From contig NZ_JAMQGM010000027.1 of assembly GCF_023703325.1 (NCBI RefSeq), positions 1 through 64,000 of the forward strand: 64,000 nucleotides of DNA, written 5' to 3'. This stretch comes from Streptomyces meridianus (lineage in GTDB: Bacteria; Actinomycetota; Actinomycetes; Streptomycetales; Streptomycetaceae). Below are positions 23,790-32,498 of the stretch, in pieces. A program made the position numbers and the translations under genes. The notes under the pieces were generated by a model, which saw only the letters and a list, made by a program, of their open reading frames with translations, was not told the origin of the DNA and ran no database searches. The first letter of the stretch is position 1; each line of letters opens with the position of its first letter.

Positions 23790-25064
23790 CTAACGGCCGC
23801 GGTAGAGCAGGTGCTCCGCCCGCAGCCGCCGGAAGGCCGAGAGGTCCTCCTGCCAGGCGCCGACCACTTCGTCGGTCCCCGCCCCGGCGTCGATCATGGT
23901 GCGTACCTTCGACGAACCGGTCAGCTTGTCGATCCAGTTGTCCGACCGCCACGCCCAGCCGCTCCACACCCGCTTCGAGGTGATCAGCAGCGCGATGCCG
24001 GTGCGCACCGGGTCGAATGCCTCCCGGTCGTGGACGTGCAGTTGGACGCCGCCGACGGTCTTGCCCTGGAACTTGGAGAACGTGGGCGTGAAGTACGCCT
24101 CCCGGAACCGCACGCCGGGCAGTTCCTGGGCGTTGGCGGCCTCCGCCCATGCGGCGTCGATGCCCTCGGCACCCAGCAGCTCGAACGGCCGCGTGGTGCC
24201 CCGGCCCTCGGAGAGGTTGGTGCCCTCGAACAGACAGGTGCCGGGGTAGACGAGGGCCGTCTCCGGTGTCGGCATGTTGGGGCTCGGCGGCACCCAGGGC
24301 AGCCCGGTGGTGTCGAAGAAGTCCCCCCGTCGCCAGCCGGACATCCGCACGGTCTCCAGATCCACCGCCTTGCCCGCCGCCCGCGGCACGAACTCGGCGT
24401 TGAACAGGGACGCCAGCTCGGCCACCGTCATCCCGTGGGCCTGCGCGATGGGTTCGCGGCCGACAAAGGTGGCGTAGGCCTTGTCCAGCACCGGTCCGGA
24501 AGCGTCGCGCCCGGTGATCGGGTTCGGGCGGTCGAGCACCACGAATCGCTTGCCCGCCAGGGCCGCGGCGACCATGCAGTCGAACATGGTCCAGATGTAG
24601 GTGTAGAACCGCGCACCCGCGTCCTGGATGTCGAAGACGACGGTGTCCACGCCGGACTCGGTGAAGATGTCCGCGAGCGCCTGGCCGCTCTTGAGGTAGG
24701 TGTCGAAGACGGGGAGCCCGGTCGCCGGGTCGTCGTACTTGCCCTCGGAGCCCCCGGCCTGGGCCGTGCCGCGGAAACCGTGCTCGGGGCCGAACACGGC
24801 GACCAGGTTCACCCGGTCGTCGGCATGCATCACGTCCACGATGTGCCGCACATCGGCGGTGATCCCCGTCGGGTTGGTGACGACGCCCACCCGCCGGCCG
24901 TCCAGCAGCCGGTAGCCGTCGGCCGTCAGCCGGTCGAAACCGGTACGGACCCGGGGCCGCCCCCGTTCCGCGGCCTCGGCGGCCGGCGCGCCGGCGGCGG
25001 TGGTGGCCGCGGCGGCGCCGACGGCACCGGTGACGGCCAGCAGGCTTCTTCGGGACAGGCTCAT
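23790..25064 (-). CDS. DUF1343 exo-beta-N-acetylmuramidase (NamZ-like), secreted
   Basis: 424 residues. The N-terminus SRRSLLAVTGAVGAAAA with the AEAA cleavage region is a Tat-type signal peptide. The mature part matches the DUF1343/NamZ family: GRRVGVVTNPTGI, VFGPEHGFRG, DIQDAGARFYTYIWTM, VVLDRPNPI, NMPTPETALVYPGTCLFEGTNLSEGRGT and a C-terminal domain ending LLYRGR. NamZ enzymes release MurNAc from the ends of peptidoglycan chains, so this is probably a cell-wall recycling or remodelling enzyme. GGAGG lies seven to eight bases upstream of ATG 25064. Single-gene unit. Confidence 0.92.
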   Translation of the reverse strand: MSLSRRSLLAVTGAVGAAAATTAAGAPAAEAAERGRPRVRTGFDRLTADGYRLLDGRRVGVVTNPTGITADVRHIVDVMHADDRVNLVAVFGPEHGFRGTAQAGGSEGKYDDPATGLPVFDTYLKSGQALADIFTESGVDTVVFDIQDAGARFYTYIWTMFDCMVAAALAGKRFVVLDRPNPITGRDASGPVLDKAYATFVGREPIAQAHGMTVAELASLFNAEFVPRAAGKAVDLETVRMSGWRRGDFFDTTGLPWVPPSPNMPTPETALVYPGTCLFEGTNLSEGRGTTRPFELLGAEGIDAAWAEAANAQELPGVRFREAYFTPTFSKFQGKTVGGVQLHVHDREAFDPVRTGIALLITSKRVWSGWAWRSDNWIDKLTGSSKVRTMIDAGAGTDEVVGAWQEDLSAFRRLRAEHLLYRGR

Positions 25065-25203
25065 GCGACGACCTCCGGGATCGGGAAGCGGCCCCGGAGG
25101 TGGCGGGCCTCCCCCGAGGACTGTGTGCCCGCACGCTAACGCCCGTTCGGGTCAGGGGGAATGACTGCGGTGCAGGAGCCTGGCGGACCTCTTCCACAAC
25201 GAC

Positions 25204-25221
25204 ATACCGACTGGTTAGTCT
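25204..25221. promoter_or_regulatory. operator upstream of the SDR-ligase-TetR operon
   Basis: ATACCGACTGGTTAGTCT matches 15 of 18 positions of the palindrome ATACCGACTGGTCGGTAT. The site at 32069-32086 matches 17 of 18 on the opposite strand. It lies 33 bases before the SDR start. Confidence 0.65.
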
Positions 25222-25254
25222 GCCCGGAGGCCGTCGAGACGAAGGAGACCGGGC

Positions 25255-26064
25255 GTGGATGCGGAACGGGACACGGCGAACCGGCACCCGAGCGGGCCCG
25301 GTCCGGAGGAACGGGTCCGGACGGTGGTCGTCACCGGGGCGGGACGCGGCATCGGCGCGGCCCTGGCCCGCAGGTTCGCCGCCGTGGGCGACCGGGTCGT
25401 GGTCAACGACATCGACGCTGGCAAGGCGCAGGCCGTCGCCGCCGAGATCGGCGGCATCGCCCTGCCCGGGGACGCGTCCGGCGTCGTGCCCGCTGCCCGG
25501 GAGGCACTCGGCGGACGCATCGACGTCTACTGCGCCAACGCCGGCATCGCGCCCTACGGCGGCCCCGAGGCCGACGAGCAGGTCTGGGCGGATGCCTGGG
25601 ACGTCAACGTCATGGCCCATGTGCGGGCGGCACGGGACCTGTTGCCGGAGTGGCTGGAACGCGGCAGCGGCCGCTTCGTCGCCACCGTCTCGGCTGCCGG
25701 CCTGCTGACGATGGTGGGCTCCGCGCCGTACAGCGTGACCAAGCACGGTGCGCTGGCGTTCGCCGAGTGGCTCTCGGCCACCTACCGGCACCGCGGGGTC
25801 GCCGTGCACGCCGTCTGCCCGCAGGGCGTGCGCACGGACATGCTCACCGCCGCGGGCCCCGCCGCGGACATCGTGCTCCGGGACACCTCCATCGAGCCCG
25901 AACAGGTCGCCGACGCCGTGATGGAGGCGATCGCCGAGGAGCGCTTCCTCGTGCTGCCGCACCCCGAGGTCGCCGGCTACTACGCGGCACGGGCCACCAC
26001 TCCGGACCGGTGGCTCGACGGGATGAACCGCGTTCAGCAGAAGCTGGAGGAGACGGCCCGATGA
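25255..26064 (+). CDS. short-chain dehydrogenase/reductase
   Basis: 269 residues, classical SDR. The cofactor site TGAGRGIG, the CANAGIA strand, the catalytic Ser in TVSAAGLL and the YSVTKHG (YxxxK) motif are all present. The NDID segment after the second strand suggests NAD preference. GTG start with GAAGGAG seven bases upstream. The stop overlaps the ATG of the ligase gene (ATGA), so the two are translationally coupled. Together with the ligase, and the kinase/dehydrogenase pair under the same operator, it probably oxidises a hydroxyacyl intermediate (inference). Confidence 0.92.
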   Translation: MDAERDTANRHPSGPGPEERVRTVVVTGAGRGIGAALARRFAAVGDRVVVNDIDAGKAQAVAAEIGGIALPGDASGVVPAAREALGGRIDVYCANAGIAPYGGPEADEQVWADAWDVNVMAHVRAARDLLPEWLERGSGRFVATVSAAGLLTMVGSAPYSVTKHGALAFAEWLSATYRHRGVAVHAVCPQGVRTDMLTAAGPAADIVLRDTSIEPEQVADAVMEAIAEERFLVLPHPEVAGYYAARATTPDRWLDGMNRVQQKLEETAR

Positions 26065-27728
26065 GCTGCCCGCCCGACGACTCCCGCTATGCCGCCCGGC
26101 CCTGGCTCGCGCAGCTGAACGAGGTCCAGCGGGCTCCCATCACCCCGCCGCCGACGGTGCTCCACGCCTTCCGGGACGCGGTGCAGCGGGTGCCGGACCG
26201 CACTGCTCTCGCCTACTTCGACGGGCGGCTGTCCTACCGGGAGGCCGACCGGCTCTCCGACGGCGTGGCCGGCCACCTCGCGGTTCGCGGCTTCGCGCGC
26301 GGTGACCGGCTCGCCGTCGTGCTGCAGAACACCCCGCAGTTCGTCGTCGCCGTACTGGGGGCCTGGAAGGCCGGGGGCACCGTCGTCCCCGTGAACCCGA
26401 TGTACAAGGAACGCGAGGTCGCACACGTCCTCGCGGACGCCGAGGTGACCGCGCTGGTCTGCGCCGACCACGCCTGGGAGACGTTCCTCCGCCCGACGGC
26501 GGCCGCCTCCCCGGTCGGGATCGTCGTGACCACGAGCGAGCACGACCTCCAGACCCGTGGCGACGAACGGGTCCTGCGCGGGCCCCGCCTGCCGCGGCCC
26601 GACGACACCGACGACCTCCTCGACGTCGCACGAAGGGGCACCGAGCCCCCGGCCGATCGTGAACTCGGCCCGGAGGACGTGGCCTTGATCAGCTACACCT
26701 CGGGCACCAGCGGCGCCCCCAAGGGCGCCGTGAACACCCACGGCAACATCGCCTACAACGCCGAACGCCAGCGCACCGGGCTCGCCCTGCCCGACGGCAG
26801 CACCCTCTTCGCGCTCGCCCCGCTGTTCCACATCACCGGAATGGTGTGCGAACTGTCCGCCTGCATCGCGGGCGGAGGCACCCTCGCCCTCGCGTACCGC
26901 TTCGACGCCGGAACGGTCCTGGACGCCTTCCGTGAGCACCGCCCCGCCTACACCGTCGGCCCCTCCACCGCCTTCATGGCGCTGATGGCCCACCCCGAGG
27001 TCACCCGGGACCACTTCACGTCGTTCCGGACCATCTCCTCCGGAGGAGCCCCGCTACCACCCGCGCTGGTAGAGAAGTTCCGCAGCCGGTTCGGCCCGTA
27101 CATCCACAACGGCTACGGCCTCACCGAGTGCACCGCGCCCTGCGCGAGCGTGCCGCCGGGCCGGCAGGCGCCCGTCGACCCGGCCTCCGGCGCCCTGTCG
27201 GTCGGCCTGCCGGGAGCCGACACGATCGTGCGGATCGTCGACGCCGACGGCGCGGAAGTGCCCTTCGGCGAACACGGTGAGATAGCGGTGCGCGGCCCGA
27301 TGGTGGTCCCCGGCTACTGGCGGCGCCCCGAGGACAGTGCCGCGGCCATTCCGGAGGGCGAACTGCGCACCGGTGACATCGGCTTCATGGACGAGGACGG
27401 CTGGCTCTACGTCGTCGACCGCAAGAAGGACATGATCAACGCGTCCGGTTTCAAGGTGTGGCCGCGAGAGGTCGAGGACGTGCTGTACGGCCACCCGGCG
27501 GTCCGGGAGGCGGCGGTGGTGGGCGTGCCGGACACCTACCGCGGCGAGTCGGTCAAGGCGTACGTCAGCCTCCGCCCCGATGCCGGAGCCACCCCCGCCG
27601 AACTGGTCGCCCACTGCAGGGAGCAACTCGCCGCATACAAGTATCCGCGCGAAGTGGAGATCCTCCCCGAACTGCCCAAGACCACGAGTGGGAAGATCCT
27701 CCGACGGGAGCTGCGCAGCCGCGCGTAG
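26061..27728 (+). CDS. AMP-dependent acyl-CoA ligase (long/medium-chain fatty-acid-CoA ligase type)
   Basis: 555 residues. The P-loop-like YTSGTSGAPKGA, GYGLTE, RTGDIGFMDEDGWLYVVDRKKD and the C-terminal catalytic lysine in KTTSGKILRREL define a full adenylate-forming enzyme. It activates a carboxylic acid with ATP and CoA. Its first codon overlaps the SDR stop. The TetR gene follows 38 bases later, so the three form one operon. In the levulinate (Lva) pathway and in relatives of ACAD10/11 a ligase of this type supplies the hydroxyacyl-CoA used by the kinase and dehydrogenase, which are encoded 3 kb away here. Confidence 0.93.
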   Translation: MSCPPDDSRYAARPWLAQLNEVQRAPITPPPTVLHAFRDAVQRVPDRTALAYFDGRLSYREADRLSDGVAGHLAVRGFARGDRLAVVLQNTPQFVVAVLGAWKAGGTVVPVNPMYKEREVAHVLADAEVTALVCADHAWETFLRPTAAASPVGIVVTTSEHDLQTRGDERVLRGPRLPRPDDTDDLLDVARRGTEPPADRELGPEDVALISYTSGTSGAPKGAVNTHGNIAYNAERQRTGLALPDGSTLFALAPLFHITGMVCELSACIAGGGTLALAYRFDAGTVLDAFREHRPAYTVGPSTAFMALMAHPEVTRDHFTSFRTISSGGAPLPPALVEKFRSRFGPYIHNGYGLTECTAPCASVPPGRQAPVDPASGALSVGLPGADTIVRIVDADGAEVPFGEHGEIAVRGPMVVPGYWRRPEDSAAAIPEGELRTGDIGFMDEDGWLYVVDRKKDMINASGFKVWPREVEDVLYGHPAVREAAVVGVPDTYRGESVKAYVSLRPDAGATPAELVAHCREQLAAYKYPREVEILPELPKTTSGKILRRELRSRA

Positions 27729-27765
27729 CATCGGCACCGGACAGAAGGGGCAGGTGGCGGGGAAG

Positions 27766-28359
27766 ATGGCCAGAACGACGCAGGGCGGCGAACCGCCCGT
27801 GCCGCAGCGGCTGCTGGCCGCGGCCACCCGGCTGTTCGCCGAACGGGGCTTCGACCGGACGTCCGTCCAGGAAATCGTCGAGGCAGCGGGCGTCACCAAG
27901 GGCGCGCTCTACCACTACTTCGGTTCCAAGGACGACCTGCTGCACGAGGTGTACGGCCGGCTGCTGCGCCTCCAGCAGGAGCGGCTCGACACCTTTGCCT
28001 CCCAGGACGCGCCGGTGGACGAGCGCCTGCGTGCCGCCGCGGCCGACGTGGTGGTGACCACCATCGAGCACCTCGACGACGCGAAGATCTTCTTCCGTTC
28101 GATGCACCAGCTGAGCCCCGAGAAGAACAAGCAGGTCCGGGCCGAACGGCGCCGCTACCACGAGCAGTTCCGGTCGCTGATCGAGGAGGGGCAGCGCAGC
28201 GGGGTCTTCAGCTCCGCCACTCCGGCGGACCTGGTGGTGGACTACCACTTCGGATCGGTCCACCACCTGTCCAGCTGGTACAACCCGGAGGGCCCGCTGT
28301 CGCCGCAGCAGGTCGCCGACCACCTCGCCGACCTGCTGCTGCGCGCCCTGCGGCCGTAG
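27766..28359 (+). CDS. TetR family regulator of the acyl-CoA ligase module
   Basis: 197 residues. Helix-turn-helix SVQEIVEAAGVTKGALYHYF followed by GSKDDLLHEVY; the C-terminal domain (KIFFRSMHQLSPEKNKQV) resembles acyl-CoA-responsive TetR proteins. ATG 27766 is used; a GTG 12 bases upstream is possible. It is last in the SDR-ligase operon, and the palindrome before that operon recurs before the kinase/acyl-CoA dehydrogenase operon, so it probably represses both until an acyl-CoA accumulates. Confidence 0.9.
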   Translation: MARTTQGGEPPVPQRLLAAATRLFAERGFDRTSVQEIVEAAGVTKGALYHYFGSKDDLLHEVYGRLLRLQQERLDTFASQDAPVDERLRAAAADVVVTTIEHLDDAKIFFRSMHQLSPEKNKQVRAERRRYHEQFRSLIEEGQRSGVFSSATPADLVVDYHFGSVHHLSSWYNPEGPLSPQQVADHLADLLLRALRP

Positions 28360-28398
28360 GAGGGCGCGCACGCTGCGGTCCCGCCCCGATGCGCCTCG

Positions 28399-29553
28399 TC
28401 AGCCCTTGGTGTCGATGTCGTGGGCCTTTCCGGTCCCGGACCGGCCCAGATGACGGCAGGCGGAGGGGTAGGTGTCGCAGTAGCTCTTGAACTGCGGTGT
28501 GGAGGTCGCCGAGAGCATGGCGTGCACGACGGCCCGTGACAGGGCGTTCGCCGCAGCCGCGTCGATGTCGTTGAGCGCCGCCAGGTCGTCGAAGTTGTTG
28601 TTGCCCAGTTTCGGGCCTGTTCCGGTGGCCACGGCGAAGACCGTGTCGCCGTCCCCGTACGTGTTCGAGGGATTGATCGCCCTGGCCAGGCCGCCGGTGG
28701 CGACCTCGGCCATCCTGGTCGCCGCGCCGTTCTCCATGCTCGCGCTGGTGGCGACGATGGCGATCGTGGTACTGCGGCCCCTGTCGGGTCCGGGGCGGTC
28801 CTTGCACTCCGCACGCGAGGGCGTTCGCAGTCCGGCGAACTCCCCGCCGATGCCCAAGTGGGCTCCCAGCAGGGAGCAGTTCTTGGGATTCACCGGTGAA
28901 CCGGCTGCATTGACCACGACCAGAGCGCCGACCACGGTGCCGTCGTCCAGCCGGACGCTGGCCGTGCCCACGCCGCCCTTCAGCTCCGCGTCGCCCCGCC
29001 CGGCCAGGGCTCCCGTGCCGGCGCCGACGGTGCCCTGGCGCACCGGCCCGTCCGTGGCCTCGGCGACCGCCCGGTAGCCCCACGAAGCCGTGGGGCGGGC
29101 CCGTTCGTCGCCTCCGTTGCCGAGATCGTAGATCCCCGCCCCGGGGACGATCGGCACCCCCTCCACCCCGTGGTCCTCCAGCCAGCGCATCACGCCGGTG
29201 GCGACGTCCATGCCCCAGGAACTGCCCCCGGTGAGGACCACGGCGTCGACCCCGGGGTTGTACCTCGTGGGGCTGAGGATGTCGGTCATCCAGGTGCCGG
29301 GTGCGCCACCGCTCACGTCGACCCCCGCGACCGGTGCGTCCGGGGTGCGGATCACGGTGGACCCGGTGAGGTAGGGAAAGCGGGTCGACTGGACCTGGCC
29401 CACCTGGATTCCGGGGACGTCGGTGATGGCGTTGTACGGCCCCGGCAACCCGGCACCCGATGTGGCCGCCACGGGAGGGGCTGCGGAGCCGAGCGCGAGT
29501 GAGCCGGCCACGGCGCAGGCCGCGGCGGCAGCGAGAAGGGAGTTGAGTGACAT
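28399..29553 (-). CDS. secreted P1 family peptidase (DmpA/L-aminopeptidase-D-esterase type)
   Basis: 384 residues. The start at 29553 gives a signal peptide (SLLAAAAACAVAGSLALGSAAPPVAA). The body matches family S58/P1: ITDVPGIQVGQVQ, DVSGGAPGTWMTDIL, VVLTGGSSWGMDVATGVMRWLE and GALVVVNAAGSPVNP. Members cleave themselves before an internal Ser/Thr; here the RSTTIAIVATSAS segment holds the expected nucleophile. They release N-terminal D- or L-amino acids or act on beta-aminopeptides. A signal peptide is less usual than a cytoplasmic location. AAAGAGG precedes the ATG. It converges on the TetR gene and is not part of that operon. Confidence 0.88.
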   Translation of the reverse strand: MSLNSLLAAAAACAVAGSLALGSAAPPVAATSGAGLPGPYNAITDVPGIQVGQVQSTRFPYLTGSTVIRTPDAPVAGVDVSGGAPGTWMTDILSPTRYNPGVDAVVLTGGSSWGMDVATGVMRWLEDHGVEGVPIVPGAGIYDLGNGGDERARPTASWGYRAVAEATDGPVRQGTVGAGTGALAGRGDAELKGGVGTASVRLDDGTVVGALVVVNAAGSPVNPKNCSLLGAHLGIGGEFAGLRTPSRAECKDRPGPDRGRSTTIAIVATSASMENGAATRMAEVATGGLARAINPSNTYGDGDTVFAVATGTGPKLGNNNFDDLAALNDIDAAAANALSRAVVHAMLSATSTPQFKSYCDTYPSACRHLGRSGTGKAHDIDTKG

Positions 29554-29705
29554 GAGGCCTCTTTCCGTACGACTGTGTGCCGCTCTGCGGAGCACCGTCG
29601 TCGGGCGCCGCCGAGTCCGGAAGGTACCGGCGGCCGAAGGCCGTCACACGGAACAGGGCAGGTGTCTCGGCCGATCGGAGCAGTGGGCCGGGGCCGGATG
29701 AGCCG

Positions 29706-29738
29706 GCCGGCGGCACCGCGCGTGACGGTGCCGCCGGC
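29706..29738. terminator. terminator hairpin after the FadE-type gene
   Basis: GCCGGCGGCACCG (29706-29718), seven bases, CGGTGCCGCCGGC (29726-29738): a perfect 13-bp stem 30 bases past the stop of the kinase-dehydrogenase operon. Confidence 0.75.
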
Positions 29739-29767
29739 TCGGGGCTCGGCGCAGGAGAGACGGGAGC

Positions 29768-30982
29768 TCAGAGGTGGCGCTTCAACTCACGGCGGGCCAG
29801 CGATCGCAGGTGCACCTCGTCCGGCCCGTCGGCCAGTTTCAGGGTGCGCGCGGCGGCCCACAGTTCGGCGAGGGGGAAGTCCTGGCTGACGCCGCCGGCG
29901 CCGTGCAGTTGCACCGCCCGGTCCAGGATGTCCACGACCGTGCGCGGCGTCGCGATCTTGATGGCCTGGATCTCGGTGTGCGCCCCGCGGTTGCCGACGG
30001 TGTCCATCAGCCAGGCCGTCTTCAGCACGAGCAGCCGGAGCTGCTCGACCGCGACCCGCGCGTCCCCGATCCACTGCTGCACGACGCCCTGCTGGGCCAG
30101 CGGCTTGCCGAACGCGGTACGGGAGACGGCCCGGCGGCACATCAGCTCGATCGCCCGCTCCGCCATGCCGATCAGGCGCATGCAGTGGTGGATCCGGCCG
30201 GGGCCGAGCCGGGCCTGCGCGATGGCGAAGCCGCCGCCCTCCTCGCCGACCAGGTTCGCCGCAGGAACGCGCACGCCGTCGAACACGACCTCGGCGTGAC
30301 CGCCGTGGTAGTGGTCCTCGTAGCCGTAGACGGTCATGGCCCGCCGGACCTCGAGGCCGGGCGTGTCCCGGGGGACCAGGACCATCGACTGCTGGCGACG
30401 CGGGTCCTGGCCGTCCGGGTCCGTCTTGCCCATCACGATGAGGATCCGGCACTGCGGGTTCATCGCCCCCGAGATGAACCACTTGCGTCCGGTGATGACG
30501 TAGTCGTCGCCGTCCCGCTCGATTCGCGTCTCGATGTTCGTGGCGTCCGAGGACGCGACGTCGGGCTCCGTCATCGCGAACGCGGAGCGGATCTCCCCGG
30601 CGAGCAGCGGCTCCAGCCACTGCCCCCGCTGCCGCTCGTCGCCGAACTGGGCCAGGAGCTCCATGTTCCCGGTGTCGGGGGCGGCGCAGTTGAGCGCGGT
30701 CGGGGCGAGCTGCGGGCTGCGTCCGGTGATCTCGGCGAGCGGCGCGTACTGCAGATTGGTCAGCCCGGCGCCGTACCCGGCGTCCGGGAGGAAGAGGTTC
30801 CACAGGCCCTGCCGGCGCGCCTCCGCCTTGAGCTCCTCCACCACCGGCGGCGTGTCCCAGGGCGAGTCGAGACGTGCGCGCTGCTCCGCGGCGGCCGCCT
30901 CGGCCGGGTACACGTGCTCGTCCATGAAGGCGAGGAGTTTGTCCTGCAGTTCCGCGGTGCGGGCGTCGAACGCGAAGTCCAT
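29768..30982 (-). CDS. acyl-CoA dehydrogenase, ACAD10/11-like
   Basis: 404 residues. FAD and substrate blocks are AFAMTEPDVASSDATNI and ITGRKWFISGA. Where ordinary members have YEG-T-x-E, this has ADGPDEVH near residue 385, so the usual catalytic Glu is replaced by Asp. This ADGPDEVH ending is typical of ACAD10/11 and LvaC-type proteins, which handle phosphorylated 4-hydroxyacyl-CoA. It begins six bases after the stop of the kinase gene. Human ACAD10/11 carry kinase and dehydrogenase as one chain; here they are separate but coupled. Stop at 29768 followed by a strong hairpin. Confidence 0.93.
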   Translation of the reverse strand: MDFAFDARTAELQDKLLAFMDEHVYPAEAAAAEQRARLDSPWDTPPVVEELKAEARRQGLWNLFLPDAGYGAGLTNLQYAPLAEITGRSPQLAPTALNCAAPDTGNMELLAQFGDERQRGQWLEPLLAGEIRSAFAMTEPDVASSDATNIETRIERDGDDYVITGRKWFISGAMNPQCRILIVMGKTDPDGQDPRRQQSMVLVPRDTPGLEVRRAMTVYGYEDHYHGGHAEVVFDGVRVPAANLVGEEGGGFAIAQARLGPGRIHHCMRLIGMAERAIELMCRRAVSRTAFGKPLAQQGVVQQWIGDARVAVEQLRLLVLKTAWLMDTVGNRGAHTEIQAIKIATPRTVVDILDRAVQLHGAGGVSQDFPLAELWAAARTLKLADGPDEVHLRSLARRELKRHL

Positions 30983-30988
30983 GGAGGT

Positions 30989-32011
30989 TCAGCCTTCCTG
31001 AAGGGTGGTGAGGCCGTTGCGGATGAAGCCCGGCACGAGGCCCCCGATCCGGTCGAAGCCCGCGCCGACGGTCTGTCCCCGGGTGTAGCGGTAGTGGATG
31101 CCCTCGAGGATGACCGCGAGCTTGAAATAGGCGAAGGCGGTGTACCAGGCGATGCCCGAGACGTCCCGGCCGGAGCCGGCGGCGTAGCGTTCGATCAGCT
31201 CGGCCGGCCGGGGGTGTCCCGGCGCGCCGCTCGTGGTGCTGACGGGCGATCCGGGCGTGTCCTGCTGCTCGCTGTACATCACCAGGAGGCCGAGGTCGGT
31301 GAGCGGGTCGCCCAGCGTCGACATCTCCCAGTCCAGGACGGCGTTGATCCGGTCGTCGGCGCCGACCAGTACGTTGTCGAGCCGGTAGTCGCCGTGGACG
31401 ACCGCCGGTGCGGGGGAGCCCGGCAGTGCCGCGCCCAGCGCCCGGTGCAGTTCGTCGATGCCGGGCAGGTCGCGATTGCGGGATGCCTCCAACTGCTTTC
31501 CCCAACGCCGCAGTTGGCGCTCGAGGAAACCCTCGGGGCGGCCGAAGTCGCCGAGGCCTGCCGACTCCGGGTCCACGGAGTGCAGTGAGACCAGGGTGTC
31601 CACGAGCGCCAGCACCACGCCGCGGGTGCGCTCCGGACCGAGGACGGCCAGTTCTCCGCTCCTGCGGTACGGCGTGCCCGCCACGAATTCCATGACGTAG
31701 AACGGGGACCCGAGCACCGCGTCGTCCTCGCACAGCAGCACGGTGCGCGGGACCGGGACGGCCGTCGGGTGCAGCGCGCTGATCACCCGGTGCTCCCGGG
31801 ACATGTCGTGCGCCGTCGCCAGAACGTGGCCGAGCGGCGGTCTGCGCACCACCCAGCGGGAGGAACCGTCGCCGATCCGGTAGGTCAGGTTTGACCGGCC
31901 GCCCTCGATCAGTTCGCCGTCCAGCGGTCCGGCGACGAGGCCGGGGCGCTCCCGGTCCAGATGGGTCCGGAGCCGCTCGAGATCGAGGCCGGGGGGATGG
32001 GAGTTGGCCAT
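30989..32011 (-). CDS. APH-fold phosphotransferase, ACAD10/11 kinase-domain-like
   Basis: 340 residues with the aminoglycoside-phosphotransferase fold. The N-terminal nucleotide region has LIEGGRSNLTYRIGD and WVVRRPPLGHVLATAHDM. The catalytic HGDYRLDNVLV holds the Brenner motif, and VLDWEMSTLGDPLTDLG the metal-binding block. Neighbouring ACAD and operator context argue against antibiotic resistance. In LvaA and ACAD10/11 the kinase phosphorylates the 4-hydroxyl of a 4-hydroxyacyl-CoA so that the dehydrogenase partner can rearrange it for beta-oxidation. The ATG at 32011 has a 58-base leader from a near-perfect TetR-type palindrome. Confidence 0.92.
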   Translation of the reverse strand: MANSHPPGLDLERLRTHLDRERPGLVAGPLDGELIEGGRSNLTYRIGDGSSRWVVRRPPLGHVLATAHDMSREHRVISALHPTAVPVPRTVLLCEDDAVLGSPFYVMEFVAGTPYRRSGELAVLGPERTRGVVLALVDTLVSLHSVDPESAGLGDFGRPEGFLERQLRRWGKQLEASRNRDLPGIDELHRALGAALPGSPAPAVVHGDYRLDNVLVGADDRINAVLDWEMSTLGDPLTDLGLLVMYSEQQDTPGSPVSTTSGAPGHPRPAELIERYAAGSGRDVSGIAWYTAFAYFKLAVILEGIHYRYTRGQTVGAGFDRIGGLVPGFIRNGLTTLQEG

Positions 32012-32068
32012 GGGCGGGTGCTCCTCGGAGGGTGGGAACGACAGGGACGCGGATCACGTGAACTCATC

Positions 32069-32086
32069 ATGCCGACCAGTCGGTAT
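32069..32086. promoter_or_regulatory. operator upstream of the kinase/acyl-CoA dehydrogenase operon
   Basis: ATGCCGACCAGTCGGTAT: arms pair with a single mismatch around CA. On the other strand it reads ATACCGACTGGTCGGCAT, close to the site before the SDR-ligase-TetR operon. Confidence 0.7.
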
Positions 32087-32186
32087 GGCGTCCAGTGCCC
32101 GAGGGCGAGCAGGATGCGGGGTCCGCCGGCCGGCCGGCCGGAGCGGAGCCCGGCCCGTGTCGCCGTGCCCCGGCGGACCGGTCGGT

Positions 32187-32495
32187 TCAGGGCAGCGTCA
32201 CCGCGCCGAGCACGGCGAGCGCCACGGTGCAGGCGGTGACGAGCAGGGCGGTCGCCGGCACCAGATCCGCGGGACGGGCTGAACCGAGCTGGTGCATCCG
32301 CCGCTGAGCCGTCGCCAGGAACACCAGCAGCAGCCCGACCGAAAGGGCCACGCCCAGCAACGCCGCCGGGGCCGCCCCCCGGCGCGCCGCCTCCCGCGCC
32401 GCGAGCACGACGACCACCGCGGCGGACAGGGTGGTGCGCCGCCATGCCAGGCGGGTCCGCTCCGGCTGCAGCCCAGGGTCCTGCACCGGGGGCAC
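32187..32495 (-). CDS. DUF202 membrane protein (second of a pair)
   Basis: 102 residues. After a short polar N-terminus with ERTRLAWRRTTLS, the conserved DUF202 opening, three membrane segments follow. GTG start three bases after the stop of the larger DUF202 gene, so co-translated. Function of the family is unknown; pairs of a short and a longer member are common in Streptomyces and probably form a complex. Confidence 0.85.
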   Translation of the reverse strand: MPPVQDPGLQPERTRLAWRRTTLSAAVVVVLAAREAARRGAAPAALLGVALSVGLLLVFLATAQRRMHQLGSARPADLVPATALLVTACTVALAVLGAVTLP

Positions 32496-32498
32496 GCT

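Noticed and set aside
30989..32011. Aminoglycoside resistance gene
   Set aside because: The APH fold is real, but the coupled ACAD10/11-like gene and the shared TetR operator point to lipid metabolism.
32120..32179. Long-loop inverted repeat GGTCCGCCG/CGGCGGACC after the DUF202 pair
   Set aside because: The 42-base loop makes it a poor terminator, and chance pairing is common at this GC content.
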